From: Candidatus Cloacimonadota bacterium
GTDB lineage: Bacteria > Cloacimonadota > Cloacimonadia > Cloacimonadales > TCS61
Assembly (NCBI GenBank): GCA_021735645.1
Contig: JAIPGP010000035.1
Span: forward strand, 1 to 34,743
DNA length: 34,743 nucleotides
Reading direction: 5' to 3'
The position numbers and the translations under genes are program-made. Shown in pieces: positions 7,790 through 14,584 of the stretch (position 1 is its first letter; each line of letters starts with the position of its first letter). Below the pieces are notes generated by a model. It was not told the DNA's origin. It made no database searches and worked only from the letters and a program-made list of their open reading frames with translations.

Positions 7790-8214
7790 ATAAAGTGATC
7801 AGACTGGATACAAAGCAAAAAACCAGCCAGCTGGCAGAAACCATTGCCAGTCAGGTTTCATGTGGTGATGTTCTGGCACTTTCCGGTGAATTAGGTGCCG
7901 GAAAAACCTATTTCACGCAATGTCTCTGCCGTTTTCTGGATGTCACAGAATATGTGTCCAGCCCCAGCTATATCCTGCTGAATGAGTATGAAGGAAAATT
8001 TCCCATCGCTCATTTTGACCTCTATCGCCTGGATTCTCTGGACGAAGTTCTCGAGACTGGTTTACCTGATTTTATAGAACAAAGAGTTACTGTGATTGAA
8101 TGGTATGAAGTAGCTCGTGAAATTCTGCCGGAAAATACAATATATCTGGATTTTGTGCTTACAGAATCTGAACGTATAGTGAAGCTTAAAACGATTAGAG
8201 CACTAATTGTCTAA
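7786..8214 (+). CDS. tsaE: tRNA threonylcarbamoyladenosine biosynthesis ATPase TsaE
   Basis: 142 residues, a typical length. Walker A GELGAGKT is at residues 34-41; the switch-like SSPSY at 58-62 has Ser in place of the usual Thr; HFDLYR (D78) and VIEWYE (E105, W106) complete the family set. TsaE is the ATPase that resets the TsaB-TsaD complex during t6A37 synthesis on ANN-decoding tRNAs. Its ATG overlaps the porX stop (ATGA), so translation is coupled to the regulator. A terminator follows 8 bases after the stop. tsaB and tsaD are not in the window. Confidence 0.96.
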   Translation: MNKVIRLDTKQKTSQLAETIASQVSCGDVLALSGELGAGKTYFTQCLCRFLDVTEYVSSPSYILLNEYEGKFPIAHFDLYRLDSLDEVLETGLPDFIEQRVTVIEWYEVAREILPENTIYLDFVLTESERIVKLKTIRALIV

Positions 8215-8222
8215 TATAAAAA

Positions 8223-8252
8223 AAGCCCCTGAATTCAGGGGCTTATTTTTTT
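8223..8252. terminator. Bidirectional terminator between tsaE and the minus-strand operon
   Basis: Perfect palindrome AAGCCCCTGAATTCAGGGGC plus TT (8223-8244) with A-run before and TTATTTTTTTT after, so it can end the porX-tsaE transcript and the convergent operon. The T-run overlaps the stop codon of the minus-strand gene at 8252. Confidence 0.9.
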
Positions 8253-8551
8253 TAGCGTAATAATAAATGATAAAGACTGGTCAACAGCAGAATAACAATA
8301 ATTATATTACCCCACATCAACCGGTTTTTCAAGTCCTCTATATCTCGCCGGTTCTGCTCAAGTTTGTCTTCTAACCGAACAATCAAATGCTCCATGTTCT
8401 GTAATCCTTCCTGATATTTATCTATCCTTCGCACCTTTTGATGATTATCAAATTCATTGATAAAATGCTTCACTATATCAAAAAAAGCTGTGACAAAACC
8501 TGTTACCAGCACATTACCATTCTTGGCAGCAACTTCATTTTTCTTTTTCAC
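8252..8551 (-). CDS. Small membrane protein with coiled coil and C-terminal anchor
   Basis: 99 residues, of no recognised family. The start is a GTG at 8551 with AAGGAG about 6 bases upstream. After a basic N-terminus, residues about 40-75 (KYQEGLQNMEHLIVRLEDKLEQNRRDIEDLKNRL in part) have heptad-like charge spacing typical of a coiled coil. Residues about 80-96 (WGNIIIVILLLTSLYHLLL) form one transmembrane segment at the extreme C-terminus, giving a tail-anchored topology. It is the last gene of the tdk-to-lspA operon, 17 bases after the PorV-like barrel gene, and stops inside the terminator. The role is unknown; a scaffold at the inner membrane is possible. Confidence 0.7.
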   Translation of the reverse strand: MKKKNEVAAKNGNVLVTGFVTAFFDIVKHFINEFDNHQKVRRIDKYQEGLQNMEHLIVRLEDKLEQNRRDIEDLKNRLMWGNIIIVILLLTSLYHLLLR

Positions 8552-8568
8552 ACCTAACTCCTTCTACC

Positions 8569-9432
8569 CTAAAACTTGTAGGAAAGCCCTATATGATGCG
8601 TGCCGCTTAATACAGCATGCGTATTATAACCATAATCTATCTGAACACCATAAGCATGGATTCCGGCTCCAGCACTATATGATACCGGCTGTGTCCTCAA
8701 CCCTGCCCGTAAAGTTAATAATTCATTGATTTTAAACTCCATACCTGTATGAAGCTCCGTCTTCTCACCTTCTACTCCGCCTAAGCCATAAGTCTTCTTC
8801 ATCTCTATAGCTGTCACTACATCCGGATATGGTTCATAAGCTATGCCAATTGCCATTTTTTGAGCCAGCTCTTCGTCATCTTCCTTGCCAAAAGCCGGAT
8901 TATTCAGGTTCGATACCGTAAATGCCAGCCTGGTTCGCTGATGCAGGATTGCTAAAGCTCCCAGATTAATACCCAGATCAGTTTCACTGCCAAAGCTATC
9001 CATATCAAGCGAATACATATTCAGGGAATATCCTAAATATATCTCACTGTGGATATCCTTTAAAAGCGTGAAAGAGTGGCTCAGGTTATATATCTTTTCG
9101 CTCATCAGATTCACTTCCAGATAATCCACATCCATGGATTGCAGACCCAAACCAAAAGTCCCCAGCCTGTAAGGAAGTTCATAGGAAAAACCTAATACCG
9201 TGAGTTCCTGAAAATTATTGCCAAATAGCTGACTATAGGAAGTTGCCACACCATTACCTGCCAGAGAGAGTCCAGCTGGATTATAAAATACTGCCATTGG
9301 GTCATTGGACAGGGAATAATAAGCACCACCCATTGCCCGTGCCCTTGGGGAAGGTTCATAATCATTAAATATTGCCAGCAGATTAAGACTGAGTGCAAAA
9401 ATTATTATCAAAAATATTGTCTTTCTCATCAT
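8569..9432 (-). CDS. PorV/PorQ-like outer-membrane beta-barrel protein
   Basis: 287 residues. A signal peptide (MRKTIFLIIIFALSLNLLA) is followed by PRARAMGGAYYSLSNDPMAVFYNPAGL near residue 30, the opening motif of the PorV/PorQ/UPF0164 family. Alternating polar/hydrophobic strands follow and the C-terminal residue is Phe (LSYKF), the usual outer-membrane insertion signal. In T9SS organisms PorV shuttles CTD cargo from the translocon and PorQ/PorZ act at the attachment complex; which of these this protein resembles cannot be told here. There are two adjacent ATGs (9432 and 9429); AGGGGGAG lies directly before the first, so the second is the better-spaced start. It lies 6 bases after the OB-fold protein gene. 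Confidence 0.82.
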   Translation of the reverse strand: MMRKTIFLIIIFALSLNLLAIFNDYEPSPRARAMGGAYYSLSNDPMAVFYNPAGLSLAGNGVATSYSQLFGNNFQELTVLGFSYELPYRLGTFGLGLQSMDVDYLEVNLMSEKIYNLSHSFTLLKDIHSEIYLGYSLNMYSLDMDSFGSETDLGINLGALAILHQRTRLAFTVSNLNNPAFGKEDDEELAQKMAIGIAYEPYPDVVTAIEMKKTYGLGGVEGEKTELHTGMEFKINELLTLRAGLRTQPVSYSAGAGIHAYGVQIDYGYNTHAVLSGTHHIGLSYKF

Positions 9433-9438
9433 CTCCCC

Positions 9439-11049
9439 CTATTTCAATGGTCCACCGATCACAATCGGCACCTGGTCTGTTTTAAGATCACCACTATCAT
9501 TTTCCAGGACTTCCAGGTGACAAATATACAAGCCCCAGGGAAGCAGTTCACCATTCCTGTCTCTGCCATCCCATTCGTAGGAATTATAGCCAGTATTGCT
9601 GGTTATCACTTTATTCTCCGGCGTGAGCATCAGCTTGCCTTCTGAATTATATATCCGCATGATCGCCCGATCACCTCGCTGGGCAAAGAACTCTATCATC
9701 ATTGTATCATTATCAGGATTGGTATCTCGCTGATAAGGATCAAAGGGATGAGGCTCTACCTTTAATATTGCCTTATGCGACTTTACAGGATAAGTATAAG
9801 TTATCTGATCATAATAATATACTTCCATAGAATCATTCATTGCATAAATCCCGATATAAAGCTTGGTCCCTGCTGATTGCCCGGGAATCTCACCATGGAA
9901 TAAATTGCTTTCCACACTATCTGCTATCATCAGCTCACGATATTCATCAGCACTGAAATCCCGGGTATATAAAAGCCAGACCTGCAGATTTGCCATTGAA
10001 GGGTCAATAACTACTGCATCCACTTGCAGGCTGTCACCGGCAACGGGAGAATTCACTATACTGATATCATTCAGTACTATTCCATCTTCAATTATTGTAA
10101 CTGTTACCAGATCTGATTCCACTTCATTTCCATCATCATCTTCTGCGGAAATTGTAAATTCATAGTAGTAATTCCTATCCAGCAATCCATCTAAGGTAAA
10201 TTTATAGATATCACCGGGTATTGGCGTCATCTGACTGGTATGCCAGTCACCTGTAATTTCTGTTATCGCACGCCAGACTATATTTGCTGAGGTAATGATG
10301 CCGTCATAGTCTACAATACTTGCTCGAACCTCTATTTCCTCTTCTATCACCGGAAAAGCTGGCAAGATACTAATGTCTGCGATTATGGGCTCACCCATAG
10401 CAATAAAATCTCCTGAACTGCGGGGATTTAGTCCATATTCACCAAAATTGTAATCTACTGCCCCAATTATAGAATAAAATTCGTCTCCTGTATGCACGGT
10501 TCCATAGCTGTACATTCCATCATCTATCTGACACTCACCACTGCCATCATCCACGAACCACTCTCCATAATTATTTGGTGTAGCTGATACTTCTACTAAA
10601 CTAATTTTCGCAAAGCACCCTTCATAAGCTTCATTAGATGCCAGATCATCAGTGCTGATCTCAATCGGGTCTGGTAGAGAATTACCGGAACTCAATATTG
10701 TCAGATTATTCAGATTAATGAGTTCAGTAAAATTATTATATTCATCAACTTCGGCAGTGAATTCCACCTCATCACCTATTTCGACAATATAATCCCAATT
10801 GAAGCAGAACACTCCGCTCCAGGCTCCTCCCTCGGGGTCACTGATAAAGAAGCGGTTACTGTTGGATGAGGAATAATATCCATTGGCAGTAACTATTCCG
10901 CTTACATTCACGATTTGACCATTTAGGGGTGAATCACCGGACGGATCATCAGTATATTGTATCTCATATACAGTTACGGCTGGTAATAATGCTGGTAAAA
11001 GCACTAATAACAATAAAATAATTAGTCTGGAAGACTTCCAGATTTTCAT
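9439..11049 (-). CDS. Exported multidomain protein with OB-fold-like N-terminus and FlgD-type C-terminus
   Basis: 536 residues with a signal peptide (MKIWKSSRLIILLLLVLLPALLPA). Residues about 35-215 (GQIVNVSGIVTANGYYSSSNSNRFFISDPEG in part, WDYIVEIGDEVEFTAEVDEYNNFTEL) look like the OB-fold domains that accompany secreted nucleases and lamin-tail proteins; they appear twice. Ig-like strands follow. Residues about 430-525 (HPFDPYQRDTNPDN, YEWDGRDRNGELLPWGLYICHLEV) resemble the FlgD Ig-like / gliding-motility C-terminal module, which can also act as a cell-surface sorting unit. No nuclease catalytic motif was seen, so it is likely structural or binding. GGAGGAAAG precedes the ATG. It lies between lspA and the PorV-like barrel, which suggests an outer-surface partner of that barrel. 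Confidence 0.75.
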   Translation of the reverse strand: MKIWKSSRLIILLLLVLLPALLPAVTVYEIQYTDDPSGDSPLNGQIVNVSGIVTANGYYSSSNSNRFFISDPEGGAWSGVFCFNWDYIVEIGDEVEFTAEVDEYNNFTELINLNNLTILSSGNSLPDPIEISTDDLASNEAYEGCFAKISLVEVSATPNNYGEWFVDDGSGECQIDDGMYSYGTVHTGDEFYSIIGAVDYNFGEYGLNPRSSGDFIAMGEPIIADISILPAFPVIEEEIEVRASIVDYDGIITSANIVWRAITEITGDWHTSQMTPIPGDIYKFTLDGLLDRNYYYEFTISAEDDDGNEVESDLVTVTIIEDGIVLNDISIVNSPVAGDSLQVDAVVIDPSMANLQVWLLYTRDFSADEYRELMIADSVESNLFHGEIPGQSAGTKLYIGIYAMNDSMEVYYYDQITYTYPVKSHKAILKVEPHPFDPYQRDTNPDNDTMMIEFFAQRGDRAIMRIYNSEGKLMLTPENKVITSNTGYNSYEWDGRDRNGELLPWGLYICHLEVLENDSGDLKTDQVPIVIGGPLK

Positions 11050-11083
11050 CTTTCCTCCAATTTTTATGATTTATTTCGCTTTT

Positions 11084-11581
11084 TTAATCTCTCACTGCCG
11101 GCCGAGTTGACTTCTTCTCAAAAAAAAGATAATATATCACCAGCATACTTACTCCAATTACTATACTACTGTCTGCCACATTAAATACGGGCCACCTTTC
11201 CATTATAAAATCAGGAAAGTCACAGTTTATAAAATCTGTTACTCTACCCAGCCAGATTCTGTCAATCAAATTGCCAGCCGCTCCTCCCATCACCAGAGAA
11301 AGACTCACTGCCTCTACTTTACTTATGGATTTCACTACCAGTATACCCAGAATAACTACTGCAATTGCCGCTATGATAGAAAACAGTATCCGGTTCAATT
11401 CAACACTGCCAAATGTGACGCTGAAAGCTGCACCGGTATTTTCCACAAAAGTTATCCAGAGATATTTTGGAGTGATCTTCAAGTTCTCACCAGGGTACAT
11501 GGTACTTCGGATATAAAACTTGCTCAATTGGTCAAGAATAAGCACCAGCAAGGTTATCAGGAAATATTTTTGTTTCTTCAT
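11084..11581 (-). CDS. lspA: Lipoprotein signal peptidase (signal peptidase II)
   Basis: 165 residues, four predicted membrane segments. The catalytic aspartates are D116 (GRVTDF) and D137 (FNVADSS); ENTGAAFS and GGAAGNLIDR are the other family blocks. It cleaves prolipoprotein signal peptides at the lipobox in the inner membrane; a likely client in this window is the MORN lipoprotein at 23356. The start overlaps the stop of the DksA-like gene by 4 bases (ATGA), a conserved neighbourhood in several phyla. Confidence 0.97.
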   Translation of the reverse strand: MKKQKYFLITLLVLILDQLSKFYIRSTMYPGENLKITPKYLWITFVENTGAAFSVTFGSVELNRILFSIIAAIAVVILGILVVKSISKVEAVSLSLVMGGAAGNLIDRIWLGRVTDFINCDFPDFIMERWPVFNVADSSIVIGVSMLVIYYLFFEKKSTRPAVRD

Positions 11582-11976
11582 CCGCGCTTCTTATTCCGCT
11601 TCTCTTCTTCATTTTTGCAATCAATACAGTAACGGGCATAAGGAATCGCACATAGTCTCTTCTCGGCAATATGCTTGCCGCATATTTGACACAGACCATA
11701 GCTTTTATCATAAATCCGCTTCAAGGCTTGATTCAATTTACGCAGTTTTTCTATCTCGCTGTTTATATAATAAACACGCTTCTCTGCATAGATCGTGTCC
11801 GTTCCCATATCTGCCTGATGAAGTGAATATGATGATAAATCTCCACTGCTCTCACGCATACTGTTCTTCTGCATATCATTCAATTCCCTGATCAAATCTT
11901 CCGAGGCTTTGCGTTCGGAAAGAATCATCTCCTCAAATTTTTTGAGTTTCTTTTCTGATAATACTTTTTCTGACAT
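11578..11976 (-). CDS. TraR/DksA-family zinc-finger protein
   Basis: 132 residues. An N-terminal helical hairpin of charged helices (about 1-90) is followed by CQICGK...CIDC, a C4 zinc finger with C96, C99, C117 and C120 spaced as in DksA (CxxC-x17-CxxC). DksA-type proteins enter the secondary channel of RNA polymerase and modulate initiation with ppGpp. The coiled-coil tip does not clearly show the DxxDxA acid motif of DksA (SSYSLHQADMGTD is the nearest segment), so function as a true DksA is uncertain. AGAAGGTGA precedes the ATG. Coupled by 4-base overlap to lspA. Confidence 0.88.
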   Translation of the reverse strand: MSEKVLSEKKLKKFEEMILSERKASEDLIRELNDMQKNSMRESSGDLSSYSLHQADMGTDTIYAEKRVYYINSEIEKLRKLNQALKRIYDKSYGLCQICGKHIAEKRLCAIPYARYCIDCKNEEEKRNKKRG

Positions 11977-11991
11977 AATTCACCTTCTTAT

Positions 11992-12804
11992 TTAGGAATT
12001 TAGTTCTATTTCTTTGATTATTGCTTCCAGTTTCGCTGTATTTCCTGCTGCCTGCTCCTGAATTTCCGCCTGTGTATGAGCTGCTCCATGAAATATATTA
12101 GTGAAATTTGTTACGGCTGACAAACCTATCACCCGCAACCCGCCATGAATCGCCGCGATCACTTCCGGCACTGTGGACATTCCCACCAGGTCTGCCCCCC
12201 AGTTTCGCATCATTAGGCACTCCGCCCGTGTCTCAAAACTCGGTCCTGTTACCGCTATATATACTCCTTCCCTGAGTTTGAAATTATTCCTGTCCGCTAT
12301 CTGCCGCAATTGCCCACGCAATTCTGCATCATATGTGTCATGCAGACTGGGAAACCTCTCACCGAATTGTTCCTCATTTGCACCGATCAAGGGATTATTT
12401 CCCATAAAATTTATGTGATCATTGATCGCTACTAAGTCTCCAGGCAGTAAATAAGGGTTTAAACTGCCAGCGGCATTGGTCAATATCAGGGTATTGATCC
12501 CCAAAGCTGTCAGCACCCTGATGGGATAAGTGATTTCCGGCAAACTGTATCCTTCATAATAATGTAGTCTGCCCTGCATCATCACCACTCTTTTATTCCC
12601 TACTCGGCCAATCACCAGACGTCCCTTATGAGATGGTGCGGTAGATACTTTGAACCCCGGTATTTCGCCGTAAGGTATTTCCACAGTCTCTTTTACACGC
12701 TCTGCCAGCGAATTTAAACCTGTACCTAATACTATTCCCAGCTCCTGCTTAATATTTGCCCGACTGCGTATATATGACACTGATTGTTGTATTCTATCCT
12801 CCAT
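11992..12804 (-). CDS. punA: Purine nucleoside phosphorylase (trimeric class)
   Basis: 270 residues. Family signatures: LGTGLNSL (26-33), phosphate-binding SHKGRL (58-63), GRLHYYEG (78-85, H81), TNAAGSLNP, FETRAE with E192, GMSTVPEV and the base-contacting N233 in SAVTNF. It splits inosine, guanosine and their deoxy forms with phosphate into base and (deoxy)ribose-1-phosphate. AAGGAAG precedes the ATG. Together with tdk two genes upstream it gives the operon a nucleoside-salvage half. Confidence 0.95.
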   Translation of the reverse strand: MEDRIQQSVSYIRSRANIKQELGIVLGTGLNSLAERVKETVEIPYGEIPGFKVSTAPSHKGRLVIGRVGNKRVVMMQGRLHYYEGYSLPEITYPIRVLTALGINTLILTNAAGSLNPYLLPGDLVAINDHINFMGNNPLIGANEEQFGERFPSLHDTYDAELRGQLRQIADRNNFKLREGVYIAVTGPSFETRAECLMMRNWGADLVGMSTVPEVIAAIHGGLRVIGLSAVTNFTNIFHGAAHTQAEIQEQAAGNTAKLEAIIKEIELNS

Positions 12805-12816
12805 GATCTTCCTTGC

Positions 12817-13071
12817 CTATAATCCTACTATTATTCTTTGTAATATTGATAATAATATTATGGCAATTATGGGCGAAAAATCAACTGTCGATCGCGGTAA
12901 ATATCTGCGTATCTGTCTTAAAAATGGCTCGGTAATGCTTATTAAAAATCGGTATATCCCATTATTGGGACTTAAAGAAAACCATGATAATATTGCTCTG
13001 ATTATTATGGCAAATGTATAAATATCAATTGCCCTGTAGATTAAATAGGTTAAAAAACCCGGCTCTTGCAT
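12817..13071 (-). CDS. YggT-family integral membrane protein
   Basis: 84 residues from the ATG at 13071, which overlaps the tdk stop by one base (TAATG) and has GAGGAG upstream; a longer in-frame start inside tdk is unlikely. Two hydrophobic segments (YLIYRAIDIYTFAIIIRAILSWF in part, and FSPIIAIILLSILQRII) flank the typical RFLISITEPFLRQIRRYLP loop of the YggT family. In other bacteria members are linked to osmotic shock tolerance, cell division or thylakoid organisation; the biochemical role is unresolved. Confidence 0.9.
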   Translation of the reverse strand: MQEPGFLTYLIYRAIDIYTFAIIIRAILSWFSLSPNNGIYRFLISITEPFLRQIRRYLPRSTVDFSPIIAIILLSILQRIIVGL

Positions 13072-13649
13072 TAAAACTTCTCCTCGTCTGATTCTATTAC
13101 TATATGACAATTACGGCACCTGGCTTCATATATATCGGCAGCACCCACTAATACGGTATCTGTACCGCCACTCAAGCGCTGAGTCCGGTTGGCAGGGTTT
13201 CCGCATTTCACGCAGATTGCCAGATTCTTGGTCACATATTCCGCGATTGCCATTAGAGTGGGCATAGGCCCAAAGGGAAGACCGCGGTAATCCTGATCCA
13301 GCCCGGCTACTATCACCCGCTTACCTGCATCTGCCAGTTCTGTGCATAGCTCCACTATCTCATCACCAAAAAATTGTACTTCATCTATAGCAACCACTTC
13401 CGTATCTGCTTCCACCAGCCGGCGTATCTCTGCTACGCTGCTCACTCGCTCTGATGAGGCTTTCATCTGGCTGTGAGATACGATATATTCCACCTCATAG
13501 CGATTATCTATCTCAGGTTTGAATACCTGGCATTTCTGCCGGGCATATTCAGTTCGGTGCACTCTACGTATCAGTTCTTCTGTCTTGCCGCTGAACATAC
13601 TGCCCGTTATCACTTCAATCCATCCACTCGAACTTCTTATTACATTCAT
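13071..13649 (-). CDS. tdk: Thymidine kinase (type II, zinc-containing)
   Basis: 192 residues. P-loop GSMFSGKT at 16-23, [10 protein letters not shown] with the catalytic glutamate E90, the lasso segment and two CxxC/CxxCH zinc pairs (CVKCG; CRNCH). It phosphorylates thymidine to dTMP for salvage. GAGG lies 5 bases before the ATG, with a TTGACA promoter candidate upstream. It is the first gene of an eight-gene minus-strand run extending to 8252 with gaps of at most 34 bases. Confidence 0.97.
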   Translation of the reverse strand: MNVIRSSSGWIEVITGSMFSGKTEELIRRVHRTEYARQKCQVFKPEIDNRYEVEYIVSHSQMKASSERVSSVAEIRRLVEADTEVVAIDEVQFFGDEIVELCTELADAGKRVIVAGLDQDYRGLPFGPMPTLMAIAEYVTKNLAICVKCGNPANRTQRLSGGTDTVLVGAADIYEARCRNCHIVIESDEEKF

Positions 13650-13669
13650 ATTTATCCTCGGGGAAACAG

Positions 13670-13696
13670 AATTTAGACACCGCCTGCAAATGTCAA
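13670..13696 (-). promoter_or_regulatory. Candidate promoter of the tdk-lspA operon
   Basis: On the minus strand a perfect -35 TTGACA (13696-13691) and TAAATT (13675-13670, 4/6) are separated by 15 bases, about 20 bases before the tdk start. The spacing is short, so this is only a candidate. Confidence 0.4.
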
Positions 13697-13800
13697 CCTA
13701 TTTGTACTTAAAACAGTAGTTTATCACTAGAAATTGACACCTCCTCTCCGACTTGCGGCTCTCTGCCTGCCTGCCACTACTTTGAATCACATAAAAATCA

Positions 13801-13829
13801 TTGCCAGTATTTGGTAAATCGGCAATTAT
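13801..13829 (+). promoter_or_regulatory. Candidate promoter of the hemolysin-III-like gene
   Basis: TTGCCA (13801-13806, 5/6) and AATTAT (13824-13829, 4/6) are separated by 17 bases. The expected start near 13836 leaves a leader of about 24 bases with AAAGGAG before the GTG start. Confidence 0.45.
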
Positions 13830-13859
13830 GGTTTGCAAGTATTACTAAAGGAGTTCATA

Positions 13860-14531
13860 GTGAATACAAGACAAAGGCTTTTTGACCGGATAAAAATGCT
13901 GCCTCCTCAGTCTATCTCAGAGGAAGTTGCCAGCAGCGTTATTCATGGCATAGGGATTTTGATCGCAATAGCAGCTCTAGTGCTTCTGGTGGTTTTTGCC
14001 TCGCTATATGGCAATCCCACCCAGGTTGTTTCCTTTTCTATCTTTGGCGGATTTGCCGTTTTGTTTTATCTCTCTTCCACCTTTCATCACAGCCTCACGC
14101 ACTACAAGGCAAAACGCATCTTCCGTATTATGGAACAAAGCTCTATCTATCTCTTCATCATTGGCACCATCATTCCCATCTCGCTCGTTGTCCTCAATTC
14201 AAACTGGGGCTGGACACTATTCCTCATCACAGCAGTATTGGGCTTGCTGGGCATCCTCAACCTTTTCTTTAATACTAAAAACTCCGGTGACGTCGATTTC
14301 GCTGTTGATCTCATTCTTCTGCTTTTCCTCACAGTAGCACTGCTTATCAGCCTTAAATATTTCACTCCAGCATTCAAACTCTTCTTCGTACCAGGTGCTA
14401 TTCTCTATGTGCTCTCTTTCTGGATCGGCAGCATGAATGGCTTAAAAAATAACCAGCCCTATGCCCACGCTCTCTCCCTCATCGCCACCACACTTCACTT
14501 CTTCGCCTTCTTCAGCCTGATTAACTTCTAA
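13860..14531 (+). CDS. Hemolysin III / PAQR-family membrane protein
   Basis: About 223 residues from GTG at 13860, supported by AAAGGAG 6-9 bases upstream; a TTG further up has no such site. Seven hydrophobic segments are visible. The conserved family residues are present: SSVIHGIG in the first segment (metal-site His), LSSTFHHSLTH in the second and HALSLIATTLHFFAFF at the end. These histidines form the zinc site shared with adiponectin receptors and suggest a ceramidase-like hydrolase fold. The 'hemolysin' name is historical and haemolytic activity should not be assumed. Confidence 0.9.
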   Translation: MNTRQRLFDRIKMLPPQSISEEVASSVIHGIGILIAIAALVLLVVFASLYGNPTQVVSFSIFGGFAVLFYLSSTFHHSLTHYKAKRIFRIMEQSSIYLFIIGTIIPISLVVLNSNWGWTLFLITAVLGLLGILNLFFNTKNSGDVDFAVDLILLLFLTVALLISLKYFTPAFKLFFVPGAILYVLSFWIGSMNGLKNNQPYAHALSLIATTLHFFAFFSLINF

Positions 14532-14584
14532 AACACTCACTCTAAAAACTTGACTCTACAACTATGCCACACAAATGTTGCATC

